DNA of 64,000 bases from assembly GCF_963678185.1 (NCBI RefSeq), contig NZ_OY782757.1, forward strand, positions 1,997,501 to 2,061,500. The letters are read 5' to 3'. A model generated the notes under the pieces. The model had not been told where the DNA came from. It saw only the letters and a list, made by a program, of their open reading frames with translations, and ran no database searches. The translations under genes were made by a program, and so were the position numbers. This DNA is from an uncultured Tolumonas sp. (GTDB lineage: Bacteria > Pseudomonadota > Gammaproteobacteria > Enterobacterales > Aeromonadaceae). Of the stretch, positions 1 through 9,848 are shown piece by piece. How positions within the stretch are numbered: position 1 is the first letter of the stretch; every line of letters begins with the position of its first letter.

Positions 1-1591
1 CCCGGTTACGCAGCAATTTTTGCTCCTGCATTTCCGCTTGGGAGGCTAAATCGAGTTGTTTTTCCAGATCAGGGATACGACCATAATGCAGTTCAGACAT
101 TTTAGCCAAATCACCCGCCCGACGCGCGACATCCAGATCCTGACGGGCATGTTCCAATTCGGCTTTAATGTGTTGAGTGCCAGCCAGTGCGGCTTTTTCT
201 GCCTTCCAGATCTCTTCCAGCTCATTATATTCGCGATCTTTTTCCGCAATTTCCTGATTAATGATCGCTAAACGTTGCACGCTGGCAATATCGTGTTCTT
301 TCATCAAGGCTTGCTGTTCCATCTTAAGCTGCACAATTCGGCGCTCCAGACGATCGAGCTGTTCTGGTTTGGAGTCAATTTGCAGACGGATACTGGAAGC
401 GGCTTCATCAATTAGATCGATAGCTTTATCCGGGAGTTGGCGATCGGAGATGTAGCGGTGCGAAAGCAGCGCAGCAGCAACAATCGCCGGATCGGTGATC
501 TGTACGTGATGATGCAGTTCATAACGTTCTTTCAGACCACGCAAGATCGCGATGGTGTCTTCTACTGAAGGCTCTTCAATCAACACTTTCTGGAAACGGC
601 GCTCGAGCGCCGCATCTTTTTCTATATATTGACGATATTCATCCAAGGTGGTGGCACCGACGCAATGCAACTCACCACGCGCTAACGCGGGTTTCAACAT
701 GTTGCCGGCATCCATGGCACCATCGGCTTTACCGGCACCGACCATGGTATGTAATTCGTCAATAAACAGGATGACGTTGCCTTCCTGCTTCGCCAGTTCA
801 TTCAATAGGGCTTTCAGGCGTTCTTCAAATTCACCACGGTATTTAGCACCGGCAACCAAAGAACCCATGTCTAATGATAGAACGCGTTTATGTTTTAGCC
901 CTTCCGGCACTTCACCATTAATAATACGTTGCGCCAACCCTTCGGCAATCGCCGTTTTACCCACACCCGGTTCACCGATCAACACCGGATTGTTTTTAGT
1001 GCGACGTTGCAGAACCTGTATGGTGCGACGAATTTCGTCATCACGACCGATAACCGGATCCAGTTTGCCTTGTTCGGCTCGTTCGGTCAGATCTATGGTG
1101 TATTTAGTGAGCGCTTGACGATTTTCTTCCGCACCAGCGTCGGTTACTTTTTCTCCGCCGCGTACTTTTTCAATCGCTTTCTCCAGCTTGTCTTTGGTGA
1201 CACCGTTTTGCCGTAAAATGTCACCCAGCGTGCCGCGATCATCCAATGCAGCCAGTACAAACATTTCTGAGGAGATGAACTGATCCTGGCGCTGTTGTGA
1301 CAGCTTGTCGCACATGTTCAGCACACGACCCAGTTGTGGCGAGATCTGGATATCACCATCCACGCCGCTGACTTTGGGCAGTCGATCTAATTCTTGGGAA
1401 AGTCTGGCGCGTAGCGGATCTACATTGCATCCGGCCAGCGTTAATAACGGACGAATAGAGCCGCCCTGCTGGTCCAGCAATGCCAACATAATATGAAGGG
1501 GCTCGATAAATTGGTGATCCTTGCCCAGTGCTAATGACTGAGCATCGGAAATCGCAACCTGAAATTTGCTGGTGAGACGATCTAAACGCAT
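1..1591 (-). CDS. clpB: ClpB disaggregase, N-terminal 530 residues (runs off window)
   Basis: Hsp100 AAA+ disaggregase that works with DnaK to rescue aggregated proteins in the cytoplasm. The visible part holds the Clp N-terminal repeat domain (about 1-145), the first nucleotide-binding domain with Walker A GEPGVGKT at about 206-213 and a Walker [10 protein letters not shown], and the start of the coiled-coil middle domain, which is diagnostic for ClpB over ClpA or ClpC. The second AAA domain lies beyond position 1. Translation starts at the ATG at 1591-1589, preceded by an AAGAGGT Shine-Dalgarno. A sigma-32 promoter lies just upstream, consistent with heat-shock control. Identification is by family knowledge and is very secure; only the 3' end is missing. 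Confidence 0.97.
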   Translation of the reverse strand, partial: MRLDRLTSKFQVAISDAQSLALGKDHQFIEPLHIMLALLDQQGGSIRPLLTLAGCNVDPLRARLSQELDRLPKVSGVDGDIQISPQLGRVLNMCDKLSQQRQDQFISSEMFVLAALDDRGTLGDILRQNGVTKDKLEKAIEKVRGGEKVTDAGAEENRQALTKYTIDLTERAEQGKLDPVIGRDDEIRRTIQVLQRRTKNNPVLIGEPGVGKTAIAEGLAQRIINGEVPEGLKHKRVLSLDMGSLVAGAKYRGEFEERLKALLNELAKQEGNVILFIDELHTMVGAGKADGAMDAGNMLKPALARGELHCVGATTLDEYRQYIEKDAALERRFQKVLIEEPSVEDTIAILRGLKERYELHHHVQITDPAIVAAALLSHRYISDRQLPDKAIDLIDEAASSIRLQIDSKPEQLDRLERRIVQLKMEQQALMKEHDIASVQRLAIINQEIAEKDREYNELEEIWKAEKAALAGTQHIKAELEHARQDLDVARRAGDLAKMSELHYGRIPDLEKQLDLASQAEMQEQKLLRNR

Positions 1592-1647
1592 CCCGGTACC
1601 TCTTATCTCTAGTGTGATCGCTTATCGATCAATTACTCTTGAGTATA

Positions 1648-1675
1648 AGATGGGGGTGCCGGGATTGCTTTCAAG
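1648..1675 (-). promoter_or_regulatory. Sigma-32 heat-shock promoter of clpB
   Basis: On the minus strand a -35 element CTTGAAA (1675-1669) is followed after 13 bases by a -10 element CCCCATCT (1655-1648). This matches the RpoH consensus CTTGAAA-N12-14-CCCCATNT essentially perfectly. It sits about 57 bp upstream of the clpB start codon in the short gap after pgeF. Confidence 0.92.
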
Positions 1676-1684
1676 AGGCAGCGA

Positions 1685-2422
1685 TTAAGATTTAATCGTT
1701 AACCAGATCAAGCCAGCCATGCGTCCGGTCTGACCGTCGCGGCGGTAAGAGTAAAACTGCTGTGCATCACTGAAGGTGCACTGATTACCGCCATAAATAG
1801 CACTGACACCAGCCACGCTAATACGTTGGCGAGCCAGCATAAACAGATCAGCGAGCCATTTATCTTGGTGAGCGACAAAAGCCGCCGCTGCTTGCGGGTT
1901 GTGCGCGACAAAGGCCGCTTTCACTTCGTCACCCACTTCAAATGCCGTTGGGCCAATCGCGGGGCCGATCCAAGCCAGAATTTCATCCGGCGCCACTTGC
2001 ATAGCGGCGATGGTATTTTCCAGCACACCCGCACACAGCCCACGCCAACCCGCATGCGCCGTCGCCACCACGGTGCCGGCTTTATCGCAAAACAGGACCG
2101 GTAAACAGTCAGCCGTCATCACGGTCAATGGTAAACCGATGGTTGTAGTTACCGCTGCATCCGCTTGTGGCGGTATAGCGCAAGGCGCTTCGGCGTTGAA
2201 GACCTCGGTGCCATGCACCTGTTCCAACCAGATCGGTGCAACTGGCAATGCCAGCTGTTGTATGAGTCGCTGGCGATTTTGCATGACTAACGCCGGCTCA
2301 TCACTGACATGCAGGCCTAAATTCAGCCCTTGGTAAACACCTTGGCTGACACCGCCTTGCCGAGTGGTAAAAGCCGCCTGCACATTGGCAGGCGCAGGCC
2401 ACTCAGGTCGGATTAAATCCAT
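1685..2422 (-). CDS. pgeF: PgeF/YfiH laccase-domain purine nucleoside hydrolase/phosphorylase family protein
   Basis: 245-residue cytoplasmic protein of the Cu-oxidase_4 (DUF152) family, long annotated as polyphenol oxidase. Members act on purine nucleosides, and in E. coli YfiH is linked to peptidoglycan-precursor editing. The family hallmarks are visible: FTTRQGGVSQG near the N-terminus, the metal-site residues in TADCLPVLF and ATAHAGWRGL, and IGPAIGPTAFEVG. The start codon lies inside the end of rluD (10-bp overlap), so the two are translationally linked; rluD-yfiH-clpB is the same order as in enterics. The exact physiological substrate is not visible from the sequence. Confidence 0.93.
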   Translation of the reverse strand: MDLIRPEWPAPANVQAAFTTRQGGVSQGVYQGLNLGLHVSDEPALVMQNRQRLIQQLALPVAPIWLEQVHGTEVFNAEAPCAIPPQADAAVTTTIGLPLTVMTADCLPVLFCDKAGTVVATAHAGWRGLCAGVLENTIAAMQVAPDEILAWIGPAIGPTAFEVGDEVKAAFVAHNPQAAAAFVAHQDKWLADLFMLARQRISVAGVSAIYGGNQCTFSDAQQFYSYRRDGQTGRMAGLIWLTIKS

Positions 2423-3393
2423 ACGATGTCATCCGGATGTTCAGCCGAATCAAGGCGTAGCACTTCCACCAGCTCAACCATGTCAGGCGGAATAGGTGAA
2501 TGCCATTCCATCTCTTCACCAGTAATTGGGTGAATAAGACGCAACATGGTGGCGTGCAGTGCCTGACGGCGGAAGGTGCGCAGATAGTCACTCAGCTCTA
2601 TCGATGCATTACGGATCGGGCGTAAACGGCCACCGTATACAGGATCACCAATCAATGCATGATTGATGTGCGCCATGTGCACGCGGATCTGATGCGTTCT
2701 GCCTGTTTCCAGACGACAACGTAAGCGGGTATGGGCACGGAAACGCTCCGCCACACGATAATGCGTCACCGCTGGTTTACCCATCGGATTCACTGCCATC
2801 ATAGTGCGCTGCGTTGAGTGACGCGAGATTGGTTCGTCGACGGTACCACCTGCGGTCATGTGACCCACCACAATGGCTTCGTATTCACGGGTAATACGAC
2901 GTTTCTGCAATGCATAAACCAGACGGATCTGTGCAGGAACGGTTTTCGCCACTACCATCAGACCAGTCGTTTCTTTATCCAGACGATGCACGATGCCAGC
3001 ACGTGGTACTTCGGCAATATCAGGGTAACGATGCAACAGCGCATTCAGGATGGTACCGTCAGGCGTGCCCGCCCCCGGATGCACGACTAAACCGGCAGGT
3101 TTATCGATCACCAGCAGGTGTTCATCTTCATAAACGATGTTCAGTTCAATATCTTGTGGCTGCCAGCGAGTATCATCTTCCAGCTCGGCGTCAATTTCGA
3201 TGCTCTGGCCTTCCATGACCTTTTCTTTTGGCAATAAAACCACATTGCCATCCAGCAGCACTTTGCCAGCCAGTATCCAATCTTTCAGGCGGGTACGGGA
3301 ATAATCAGCAAACAGCTCCGCTACCACTTGGTCGAGGCGCTTGCCTGCGTGGTGCGGTTCGGTGATGCCGGTAAGGTGTATAGGTTGACTCAT
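2413..3393 (-). CDS. rluD: 23S rRNA pseudouridine(1911/1915/1917) synthase RluD
   Basis: Makes three pseudouridines in helix 69 of 23S rRNA, needed for ribosome assembly and recycling. The 326-residue protein has an N-terminal S4 RNA-binding domain (about 18-80, ending in the KVLLDGNVV region) followed by the RluA-type catalytic domain with the motif GIVHRLDKETTGL, whose Asp139 is the catalytic residue. The ATG at 3393 starts the conserved MSQ N-terminus. It is divergent from bamD across about 100 bp and overlaps pgeF downstream, an arrangement conserved in enterics. Confidence 0.97.
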   Translation of the reverse strand: MSQPIHLTGITEPHHAGKRLDQVVAELFADYSRTRLKDWILAGKVLLDGNVVLLPKEKVMEGQSIEIDAELEDDTRWQPQDIELNIVYEDEHLLVIDKPAGLVVHPGAGTPDGTILNALLHRYPDIAEVPRAGIVHRLDKETTGLMVVAKTVPAQIRLVYALQKRRITREYEAIVVGHMTAGGTVDEPISRHSTQRTMMAVNPMGKPAVTHYRVAERFRAHTRLRCRLETGRTHQIRVHMAHINHALIGDPVYGGRLRPIRNASIELSDYLRTFRRQALHATMLRLIHPITGEEMEWHSPIPPDMVELVEVLRLDSAEHPDDIVWI

Positions 3394-3494
3394 GTCAGAT
3401 CTCAGTAAGTTTAAACGTGGCCAGATGCCAAGAATGCTGCATTCTATCTTTTCTTTTCTCTGAGCATAACGGATACTTCACATACCTTGGCAAT

Positions 3495-4265
3495 ATGAAG
3501 CTAATTTCGATGCAAAAAGTAGTTCGTTTGTTCCCGGCAATGCTGTTGTCTCTGTCTTTACTGGCAGGCTGCTCTTCATCCAACAAACCTAAAGTGCCGG
3601 ATGAACCGCTGGAAGTATTGTATAAACAGGCTCAAACCAAGCTGCACAACGGCGATTATGATAAAGCAGTGGATATTCTTGAAGCACTGGATTCCCGTTA
3701 TCCGTTTGGTCCGTATGCCAGTCAGGTTCAGTTACAGCTGATTTATGCTTATTACAAAAAAGAAGATACCGCGCAGGCGATTGCCAATATCGACCGTTTT
3801 TTACGCCTGAACCCAACGCATAAAGATGTGGATTACGTCTATTACATGCGTGGTTTAGCCAACATGCAGGAAGATTATAATTTCTTCCATGCTAAATTTG
3901 GTATTGATCGTTCTGACCGTGACCCTAACTATGCACGTCAGGCATTTGATGACTTCAAAATTGTGCTGAAAAACTATCCAAATAGTTTGTATGCCAGTGA
4001 TGCGCGTGCCCGTGCTGTCTATCTGAAAAATCGTTTAGCCAAATTCGATCTGGCCATTGCGGACTTTTATATGCGTCGTGAAGCCTGGTTATCAGCGGCC
4101 AACCATGCCAAATTCCTGATCGAAAATTATCCGGATACAGAAATGACCAAGCCGGCACTGGAAATCATGGTGCAAGCGTATGACAAGATGGAGTTGAAAG
4201 ATCTCGCCCTGCATGCTCGACAAATGCTGGCGGCCAATTATCCTGACAGTGAATATGCACACTGA
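3495..4265 (+). CDS. bamD: BamD outer-membrane assembly lipoprotein
   Basis: Essential lipoprotein of the BAM complex that inserts beta-barrel proteins into the outer membrane. A signal peptide with lipobox LLAGC is followed by TPR repeats; family signatures include RYPFGPY, DRFLRLNPTHKDVDYVYYMRG and FGIDRSDRDP. I chose the ATG at 3495 (256 residues); the ATG at 3510, with a weak GAAG upstream, is equally possible and gives 251 residues. A longer in-frame reading back to 3417 would put a non-signal-like stretch before the signal peptide and is rejected. E. coli BamD has 245 residues. A strong terminator follows. Confidence 0.95.
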   Translation: MKLISMQKVVRLFPAMLLSLSLLAGCSSSNKPKVPDEPLEVLYKQAQTKLHNGDYDKAVDILEALDSRYPFGPYASQVQLQLIYAYYKKEDTAQAIANIDRFLRLNPTHKDVDYVYYMRGLANMQEDYNFFHAKFGIDRSDRDPNYARQAFDDFKIVLKNYPNSLYASDARARAVYLKNRLAKFDLAIADFYMRREAWLSAANHAKFLIENYPDTEMTKPALEIMVQAYDKMELKDLALHARQMLAANYPDSEYAH

Positions 4266-4283
4266 TGAGCGATTAGAAAAACA

Positions 4284-4309
4284 AAGGCACCTTCAGGTGC
4301 CTTCTTTTT
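4284..4309. terminator. Bidirectional terminator between bamD and the guanidine operon
   Basis: Perfect 8-bp stem AAGGCACC/GGTGCCTT with a TTCA loop. T-rich tracts follow on both strands (CTTTTT on plus, TTTGTTTTTC on minus), so it can end both bamD and the convergent allophanate hydrolase operon. Confidence 0.9.
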
Positions 4310-4333
4310 ATCTGTTGTTTGTCACTGGTTGGG

Positions 4334-6130
4334 CTATCTACTGACCAGATAAGCCCGCCAACTTCCCAGCTGGGTAATTTCTGTCGCACCATCGAGGCCA
4401 TAGGGCTCACAGATAAAACCAGACACCCAACTGCCATCATATAATTGTACTTTGCCAATGCCCAACGGGGCCGGAATGCCGGCCACAAACGAACCAAACT
4501 GTTCGGATGGTACTGACCAGACTTCAACGGCAATCGCGGCGCCCTGTTTATCATCACGGACCAACCCCGGACGAAATGGCGGCCCGCCTGCCAGTGCATA
4601 CATGCGATAGGCCTTCGCTGTCGTCGTGGTCTGTTTTAAGCGCGCATTCCGATCGGTGAGTTGCCAGTTCAACGGTAAACCGGATAAATGTGCGCCACAC
4701 ACCAAAACATCGATCGTGCTGACCTCCGGCGACATCACCACCAGCTGTTCCGATGGGAATGGCTGCCCTGTCGCACCGAGCGGTAATGCCAACTGACGTT
4801 GCCAACGATCACCAAGCGCTAATAAGGCGGTATCTTGAAACGCTGGCGCAAACAAGGTGATACCGAACGGTAAACCCTGTTTTTCGCCAGTACTACGGAA
4901 ACCAGACGGTAGTGATATTGCTGCGTAATCCAACAAATTCATAAAGTTGGTGTAATAACCAAGATTACTATTGAGTTGGATGGGATCAGCTTCCACCGCG
5001 GCAATGCGATACATGGTGCCCGCAGTTGGCGTGATAATCAGCTCAACCTTGGATAATTCAGCATCAGCAATTCGTTTCAGTCGCTGTAATTCATATAAGG
5101 CTTCATAAGCATCAACAGCAGTTCGCTGTTCCGCGCCACCAATAATGGTTTGAATGACGGGTAGACAACGACTCGGATCTGCCCGGTAAAAATCTTTAAT
5201 CGCCGCCAGACGCTCGGCTACCCAAGGGCCACCATAGAGCAATTTCGCGGCTTGAATGAAGGGTTCCAGATTGATCGAAACCGCCTCACCGCCCAGCGTT
5301 TTCAGTGTTTCGACCGATTGCCAGAACAGCACTTCTGCGGCTTCATCCCCAAAAAATTGCAGTTGTGATTTATCCGGTACGCCGAATTTAAATGCCGTCG
5401 GGATCGCTTTCGCAGTCACTACATCACGGGCAAACGGATCAGTAGCATCAAACTTGGCGGCAACTTGCCAAACTGCAGCAACATCAGCAACCGTCGAGGC
5501 AAAAATAGTAACGCAATCTAAACTTTTACAGGCCGGCACGACGCCACTGCAACTGATGCGACCTTTCGTTCCCTTCAAACCAATAATGTTGTTGAAGGAA
5601 GCCGGTACACGACCTGAACCCGCAGTGTCAGTGCCTAATGAAAAACAGACCTGCCCGGTTGCCACCGACACCGCCGACCCCGCACTAGAGCCACCCGAAA
5701 TATAATCTGGGTCAAAACTGTTCTGACAAGCCCCATACGGGCTACGGACTCCCACCAGCCCGGTTGCGAACTGGTCGAGATTGGTTTTACCGAGCGGGAT
5801 CGCCCCCGCCGCGATCAGCTGCTGAACCACAAACGCGGATTCCAATGGCTGATAAGCATAGTCAGGGCAAGCTGCCGTAGTGGGCAGATCCACCAGATCG
5901 ATGTTGTCTTTGATGGCAAACGGAATACCAAACAACGGCAAATCGTCGGACGAATGACCAGCAAGTTTTTGCAGATAATCATCTAATTGTTCTGGCGATA
6001 ACACACTGATCCACGCGTGATGCTCATCAGCCTGAGCATGCTGCAGACAACGATGTAATAACTGATGCGGCGTTAAAACCCCATTACGATAGGCATCATG
6101 AATAGCGCTAATGGTGATCGGTTGCGTCAT
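4334..6130 (-). CDS. atzF: Allophanate hydrolase
   Basis: Hydrolyses allophanate to ammonia and CO2, the last step of this operon's pathway. The 598-residue protein has an N-terminal amidase-signature domain (about 1-440) with the full Ser-cisSer-Lys triad visible: Lys74 in AIKDNIDL, Ser148 in GGSSAGSA and the nucleophile Ser172 in TDTAGSGR. A C-terminal allophanate hydrolase domain (about 460-598) ends in a conserved MYALAGGPPFRPGL-type segment. The start codon follows the carboxylase stop by two bases, so coupled translation is likely. Last gene of the operon, closed by a bidirectional terminator. The family is the same in urea- and guanidine-degrading systems. Confidence 0.95.
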   Translation of the reverse strand: MTQPITISAIHDAYRNGVLTPHQLLHRCLQHAQADEHHAWISVLSPEQLDDYLQKLAGHSSDDLPLFGIPFAIKDNIDLVDLPTTAACPDYAYQPLESAFVVQQLIAAGAIPLGKTNLDQFATGLVGVRSPYGACQNSFDPDYISGGSSAGSAVSVATGQVCFSLGTDTAGSGRVPASFNNIIGLKGTKGRISCSGVVPACKSLDCVTIFASTVADVAAVWQVAAKFDATDPFARDVVTAKAIPTAFKFGVPDKSQLQFFGDEAAEVLFWQSVETLKTLGGEAVSINLEPFIQAAKLLYGGPWVAERLAAIKDFYRADPSRCLPVIQTIIGGAEQRTAVDAYEALYELQRLKRIADAELSKVELIITPTAGTMYRIAAVEADPIQLNSNLGYYTNFMNLLDYAAISLPSGFRSTGEKQGLPFGITLFAPAFQDTALLALGDRWQRQLALPLGATGQPFPSEQLVVMSPEVSTIDVLVCGAHLSGLPLNWQLTDRNARLKQTTTTAKAYRMYALAGGPPFRPGLVRDDKQGAAIAVEVWSVPSEQFGSFVAGIPAPLGIGKVQLYDGSWVSGFICEPYGLDGATEITQLGSWRAYLVSR

Positions 6131-6132
6131 GA

Positions 6133-9100
6133 TTATTCCCCTAATACCAGTAAGCGTTGCCCAGCACGCACTTGTTGGCCTGCTTCACGGCATACATTAA
6201 TGACCACTCCGGCATGCGGCGCCAGCACTTCAATTTCCATTTTCATCGATTCGATGATCAACAGTGGTTGCCCAGCTTTGACCTGCTCGCCTTCATTAAC
6301 TAGCATCTGCCAGACGTTACCGGAGACCAGACTTTCCACCGCTTTGTGATGATCTGGTAACTCTTCTTCCTCTCCGGTTTCCAGCAGCATGTCGCTGTCG
6401 GCACTGAAATTAGCCTGACCGCTGTCGATCCAACGCTGGCGCTCGGCTTCAAAGGCCGTTTGCTGCCGCTCTTTGGCTACCAAGATTTCGTCGGCGTGTT
6501 CATCCACCAGCTTGGTGTAATCGGCCAGTGAGAACTCGATTTCCTCAATTTTCAGTGGATAACGCCCGCGCGGGAAATCACGACGGATCGTTAGTAACTC
6601 TTCTGCAGAGACTTCATAGAATTTGATCTGATCGAAGAAGCGCAACAGCCACGGCTGCGTGAATTCGGTCGTTTGACGATAACGGTTCCACATCTGCAGC
6701 GTTCGACCAACAAACTGATAACCGCCCGGCCCTTCCATGCCATACACACACAGATATGCCCCACCAATGCCGACCGCATTTTCTGGTGTCCAGGTGCGCG
6801 CTGGGTTGTATTTGGTAGTGACTAAACGATGCCGCGGATCCAGCGGTGTGGCTACTGGTGCGCCGAGATAGACATCCCCCAACCCCATCACCAGATAGTT
6901 GGCGTTAAAGACGATCTCTTTCACCTGCTCAATCGAATCAAGACCATTGATGCGGCGGATAAACTCGATGTTCGACGGGCACCACGGCGCGTCTTTACGC
7001 ACCAGTTCATCGTATTTGCGGATCGCCAATCGTGTTGCTTCATCATCCCACGACAGTGGCAGATGCACGATGCGCGCTGGCACTGTGATTTGTTCGATAT
7101 CAGCGAGTTCGCTTTCTGCCTGCTCCAACAGTTCCAGCAAACGGGTCAGTGGTACCTGCAGATTGTCGTAATGGATCTGCAAGGAACGAATGCCGGGGGT
7201 CAGTTCCAACACGCCTTCAATGCACGCTTCTTGCACCCACAGCATCAGCGCATGGGCACGGAAACGCAGCCGGATATCCAGCACCTGCGTGCCATATTCC
7301 ACCAGCAGATAGTCATCACCACTGGGGCGATACACCACTTTCTCGCCATATTTTTCCGCAGGTAGTGTTTTCAGGATCGGTGTGGTTGGCTGTACAATGG
7401 ATACAGACACGGGTTGTGCCGTAAGGCTTTCCAGTTCAGCCAATTGCGCACGATCCAACACCTCGGCATCAGCAATCGAGATCGGAATAAAGCGAACTTT
7501 ATCCCCAGCTTTCAGCTGCCCCATTTTCCACAGATCGGCTTTCACGATGGTGGCAGGGCAAACAAATCCACCCAGACTTGGACCATCCGGCCCCAAAATC
7601 ACCGGCATGTCACCAGTAAAATCAACCGTCCCGATCGCATAGGCGTTGTCATGCAGGTTGGATGGATGCAACCCCGCTTCACCACCATCCGCACGCGCCC
7701 ACGCCGGCTTCGGCCCAATCAAGCGCACGCCAGTCCGACTGGAGTTGTAATGCACTTCGTAGTCGGTGGTGAAGAAGGTTTCAATATCGTGATCGGTGAA
7801 AAAATCAGGCGCCCCGTGTGGGCCATAAATGACGCGCAGTTCCCAGTTATTGGTGATGGCTGGCTGTAATGCCACGGGCAGTGATTGCTCCGTCACCGAA
7901 GTCGATGCTGGCAGATGCAGCACATCACCCGCCTGAATGGCACGACCGACATGACCACCAAATTGACCCAAGGTAAAGGTGGAACGACTGCCAAGATAAT
8001 GCGGACAATCGAGCCCGCCAGCTAACAGCAGATAACTACGCGCACCGGCAGTGGCCACTTTGCCCAGTTGCAAGGTGCTATCAGCAGGCACTGTTATCAC
8101 TTGCCACATAGGCAGCGGTTCACCATTGAGTTTGGCGTCAATGTCGGCACCGGTGAGTACAATCTGACGTGCGGTATTAAATTTCAGCGTCGGACCCGAC
8201 AACGTAATTTCCAAACCCGCGCAGGCATCATCATTATTTAATAACCGATTGCCCAGACGAAACGACCAGTTGTCCATCGGGCCAGACGGCGGCACACCGA
8301 TATCCCAGTAACCAACACGGCCGGGGAAATCCTGAATCGTCGTTTGTGTGCCACCCGATAGCACATCGATGGTGACTGGCTGATAACTGAATTCATTTAA
8401 CGTGCGGGTCAGCACTTTGCCCTGCTGCACCACATCGCTATTCAGCAGCGCCAGCAAATAATCACAATTAGTCTCAATGCCATAGACGTCACTTTGCTGC
8501 AACATTGCGCTCAGTTGCTGAATGGTCTGCTCACGGCTCGCTGACCACGCGATCAGTTTCGCCAGCATCGGATCAAAAAAGGGCGGCACTTCAAGACCAG
8601 CATCGAGCCAGTGATCGATGCGACAGGTTTTACGATCTTGTTCAGGAAAACCGACATGACTGATAAGCCCTGCACTCGGGCGGAAATTCTTCGCCGGATC
8701 TTCCGCGTACAACCGCACTTGAATGGCATGGCCTTTCGGGGTCAGCACGTTTGCCAAACTATCCAGCGGCGCTAATTCACCGGCACCCAGTTCAATCATC
8801 CAACGCACTAAATCGACGCCATACACCTGTTCGGTAACGCCATGTTCCACCTGCAGGCGGGTGTTTACTTCCAAGAAATAAAACTGGCCACTGAGGTCGT
8901 CATACACATATTCTACGGTACCTGCACTGCGATAACTAACCTGTTCCCCCAGTTGCACGGCAGTTGCTAGTAATGCCTGACGCACGTCTTCCGATAAGTT
9001 CGGCGCCGGACACTCTTCTATCACTTTTTGGTTACGACGCTGGGCGGAACAGTCACGCTCACCAATCGCAATCACATTGCCTTGGCCATCACCAAACATC

Positions 9101-9732
9101 TGCACTTCGATATGGCGGGCATTCTCAATAAATTTTTCCAGGAACATGCCACCGTTGCTGAAATTGTTTTCCGACAGCCGTTTCACTGATGAATACGCGG
9201 AACGCAACTCTTCTGCGCTAAAGCAGCGCTGCATACCGATACCACCGCCACCAGCGGTACTTTTCAACATCACCGGATAACCAATACGCGCGGCTTCAAA
9301 TAAGGCTTCATCCAGTGACGACAACAAACCGGTGCCCGGCAATAACGGCACATGCGCCGCCTCCGCCAGTGCACGCGCTTTGTGTTTCAGGCCAAATACC
9401 ACCATCTGTTCCGGTGTCGGGCCTAAAAATACCAGCCCTTCGTCAACACAAAGACGGGCAAAATCGGGGTTCTCACTTAAAAAACCGTAGCCCGGGTGGA
9501 TCGCCTGAGCGCCAGTCTGTTTGGCAATCGCAATGAGTTTATTTTGATCAAGGTAAGTCTGCGCCGCAGCGCCTTCGCCAAGCGACCAAGCCTCGTCAGC
9601 ATCTAACACATGACGGCTGTCAGCGTCGGCTTCGCTATATACGGCAACAGCGGTGACCCCCATGGCTTTCAGGGTGCGGATAATTCGGCAGGCAATTGCG
9701 CCGCGGTTTGCTATCAATACTTTACTGAACAT
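6133..9732 (-). CDS. Biotin-dependent guanidine carboxylase (urea carboxylase family)
   Basis: 1199-residue ATP- and biotin-dependent carboxylase. Domains in order: biotin carboxylase (about 1-450; N-terminal VLIANRGAIACRI, ATP-grasp KSTAGGGGIGM, and NTRLQVEHGVTE), the AHS2 and AHS1 halves of the carboxyltransferase (starting near TIQDFPGRVGYWDIGVPPSG; later GLGDVYLGAP, LDPRHRLVTTKYNP and GPGGYQ), and a C-terminal biotin carrier domain with ESMKME, in which Lys1164 would carry biotin. I start at the ATG at 9732; an upstream in-frame extension to 9795 adds a non-conserved tail. Family annotation would say urea carboxylase. The guanidine riboswitch and the adjacent DUF1989 pair indicate guanidine as the real substrate, giving carboxyguanidine. 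That assignment is inference from known guanidine carboxylase operons. Confidence 0.9.
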   Translation of the reverse strand: MFSKVLIANRGAIACRIIRTLKAMGVTAVAVYSEADADSRHVLDADEAWSLGEGAAAQTYLDQNKLIAIAKQTGAQAIHPGYGFLSENPDFARLCVDEGLVFLGPTPEQMVVFGLKHKARALAEAAHVPLLPGTGLLSSLDEALFEAARIGYPVMLKSTAGGGGIGMQRCFSAEELRSAYSSVKRLSENNFSNGGMFLEKFIENARHIEVQMFGDGQGNVIAIGERDCSAQRRNQKVIEECPAPNLSEDVRQALLATAVQLGEQVSYRSAGTVEYVYDDLSGQFYFLEVNTRLQVEHGVTEQVYGVDLVRWMIELGAGELAPLDSLANVLTPKGHAIQVRLYAEDPAKNFRPSAGLISHVGFPEQDRKTCRIDHWLDAGLEVPPFFDPMLAKLIAWSASREQTIQQLSAMLQQSDVYGIETNCDYLLALLNSDVVQQGKVLTRTLNEFSYQPVTIDVLSGGTQTTIQDFPGRVGYWDIGVPPSGPMDNWSFRLGNRLLNNDDACAGLEITLSGPTLKFNTARQIVLTGADIDAKLNGEPLPMWQVITVPADSTLQLGKVATAGARSYLLLAGGLDCPHYLGSRSTFTLGQFGGHVGRAIQAGDVLHLPASTSVTEQSLPVALQPAITNNWELRVIYGPHGAPDFFTDHDIETFFTTDYEVHYNSSRTGVRLIGPKPAWARADGGEAGLHPSNLHDNAYAIGTVDFTGDMPVILGPDGPSLGGFVCPATIVKADLWKMGQLKAGDKVRFIPISIADAEVLDRAQLAELESLTAQPVSVSIVQPTTPILKTLPAEKYGEKVVYRPSGDDYLLVEYGTQVLDIRLRFRAHALMLWVQEACIEGVLELTPGIRSLQIHYDNLQVPLTRLLELLEQAESELADIEQITVPARIVHLPLSWDDEATRLAIRKYDELVRKDAPWCPSNIEFIRRINGLDSIEQVKEIVFNANYLVMGLGDVYLGAPVATPLDPRHRLVTTKYNPARTWTPENAVGIGGAYLCVYGMEGPGGYQFVGRTLQMWNRYRQTTEFTQPWLLRFFDQIKFYEVSAEELLTIRRDFPRGRYPLKIEEIEFSLADYTKLVDEHADEILVAKERQQTAFEAERQRWIDSGQANFSADSDMLLETGEEEELPDHHKAVESLVSGNVWQMLVNEGEQVKAGQPLLIIESMKMEIEVLAPHAGVVINVCREAGQQVRAGQRLLVLGE

Positions 9733-9803
9733 AAGATCAACTCTGTTCAATGCTGCCGGAAAGGCTCTTCCGCCAGACTTCGGGTCGTCCCGCACACAAT
9801 CAG

Positions 9804-9832
9804 AGAGCGGCTCAAGGTCGTCCTTGCGCTCT
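9804..9832 (-). other. Intercistronic stem-loop between the DUF1989 gene and the carboxylase
   Basis: In the 116-bp gap between the second DUF1989 gene and the carboxylase, arms AGAGCG/CGCTCT enclose a second stem CAAGG/CCTTG with a 4-base loop and a 3-base bulge. No T-tract follows, so it is more likely an mRNA processing or stability element than a terminator. Function unknown. Confidence 0.5.
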
Positions 9833-9848
9833 ATAATTTGTTGGCTGA

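Noticed and set aside
4334..9732. Urea assimilation (urea amidolyase) system
   Set aside because: Family names fit, but the guanidine-I riboswitch and the DUF1989 pair match guanidine operons; urea remains only a fallback.
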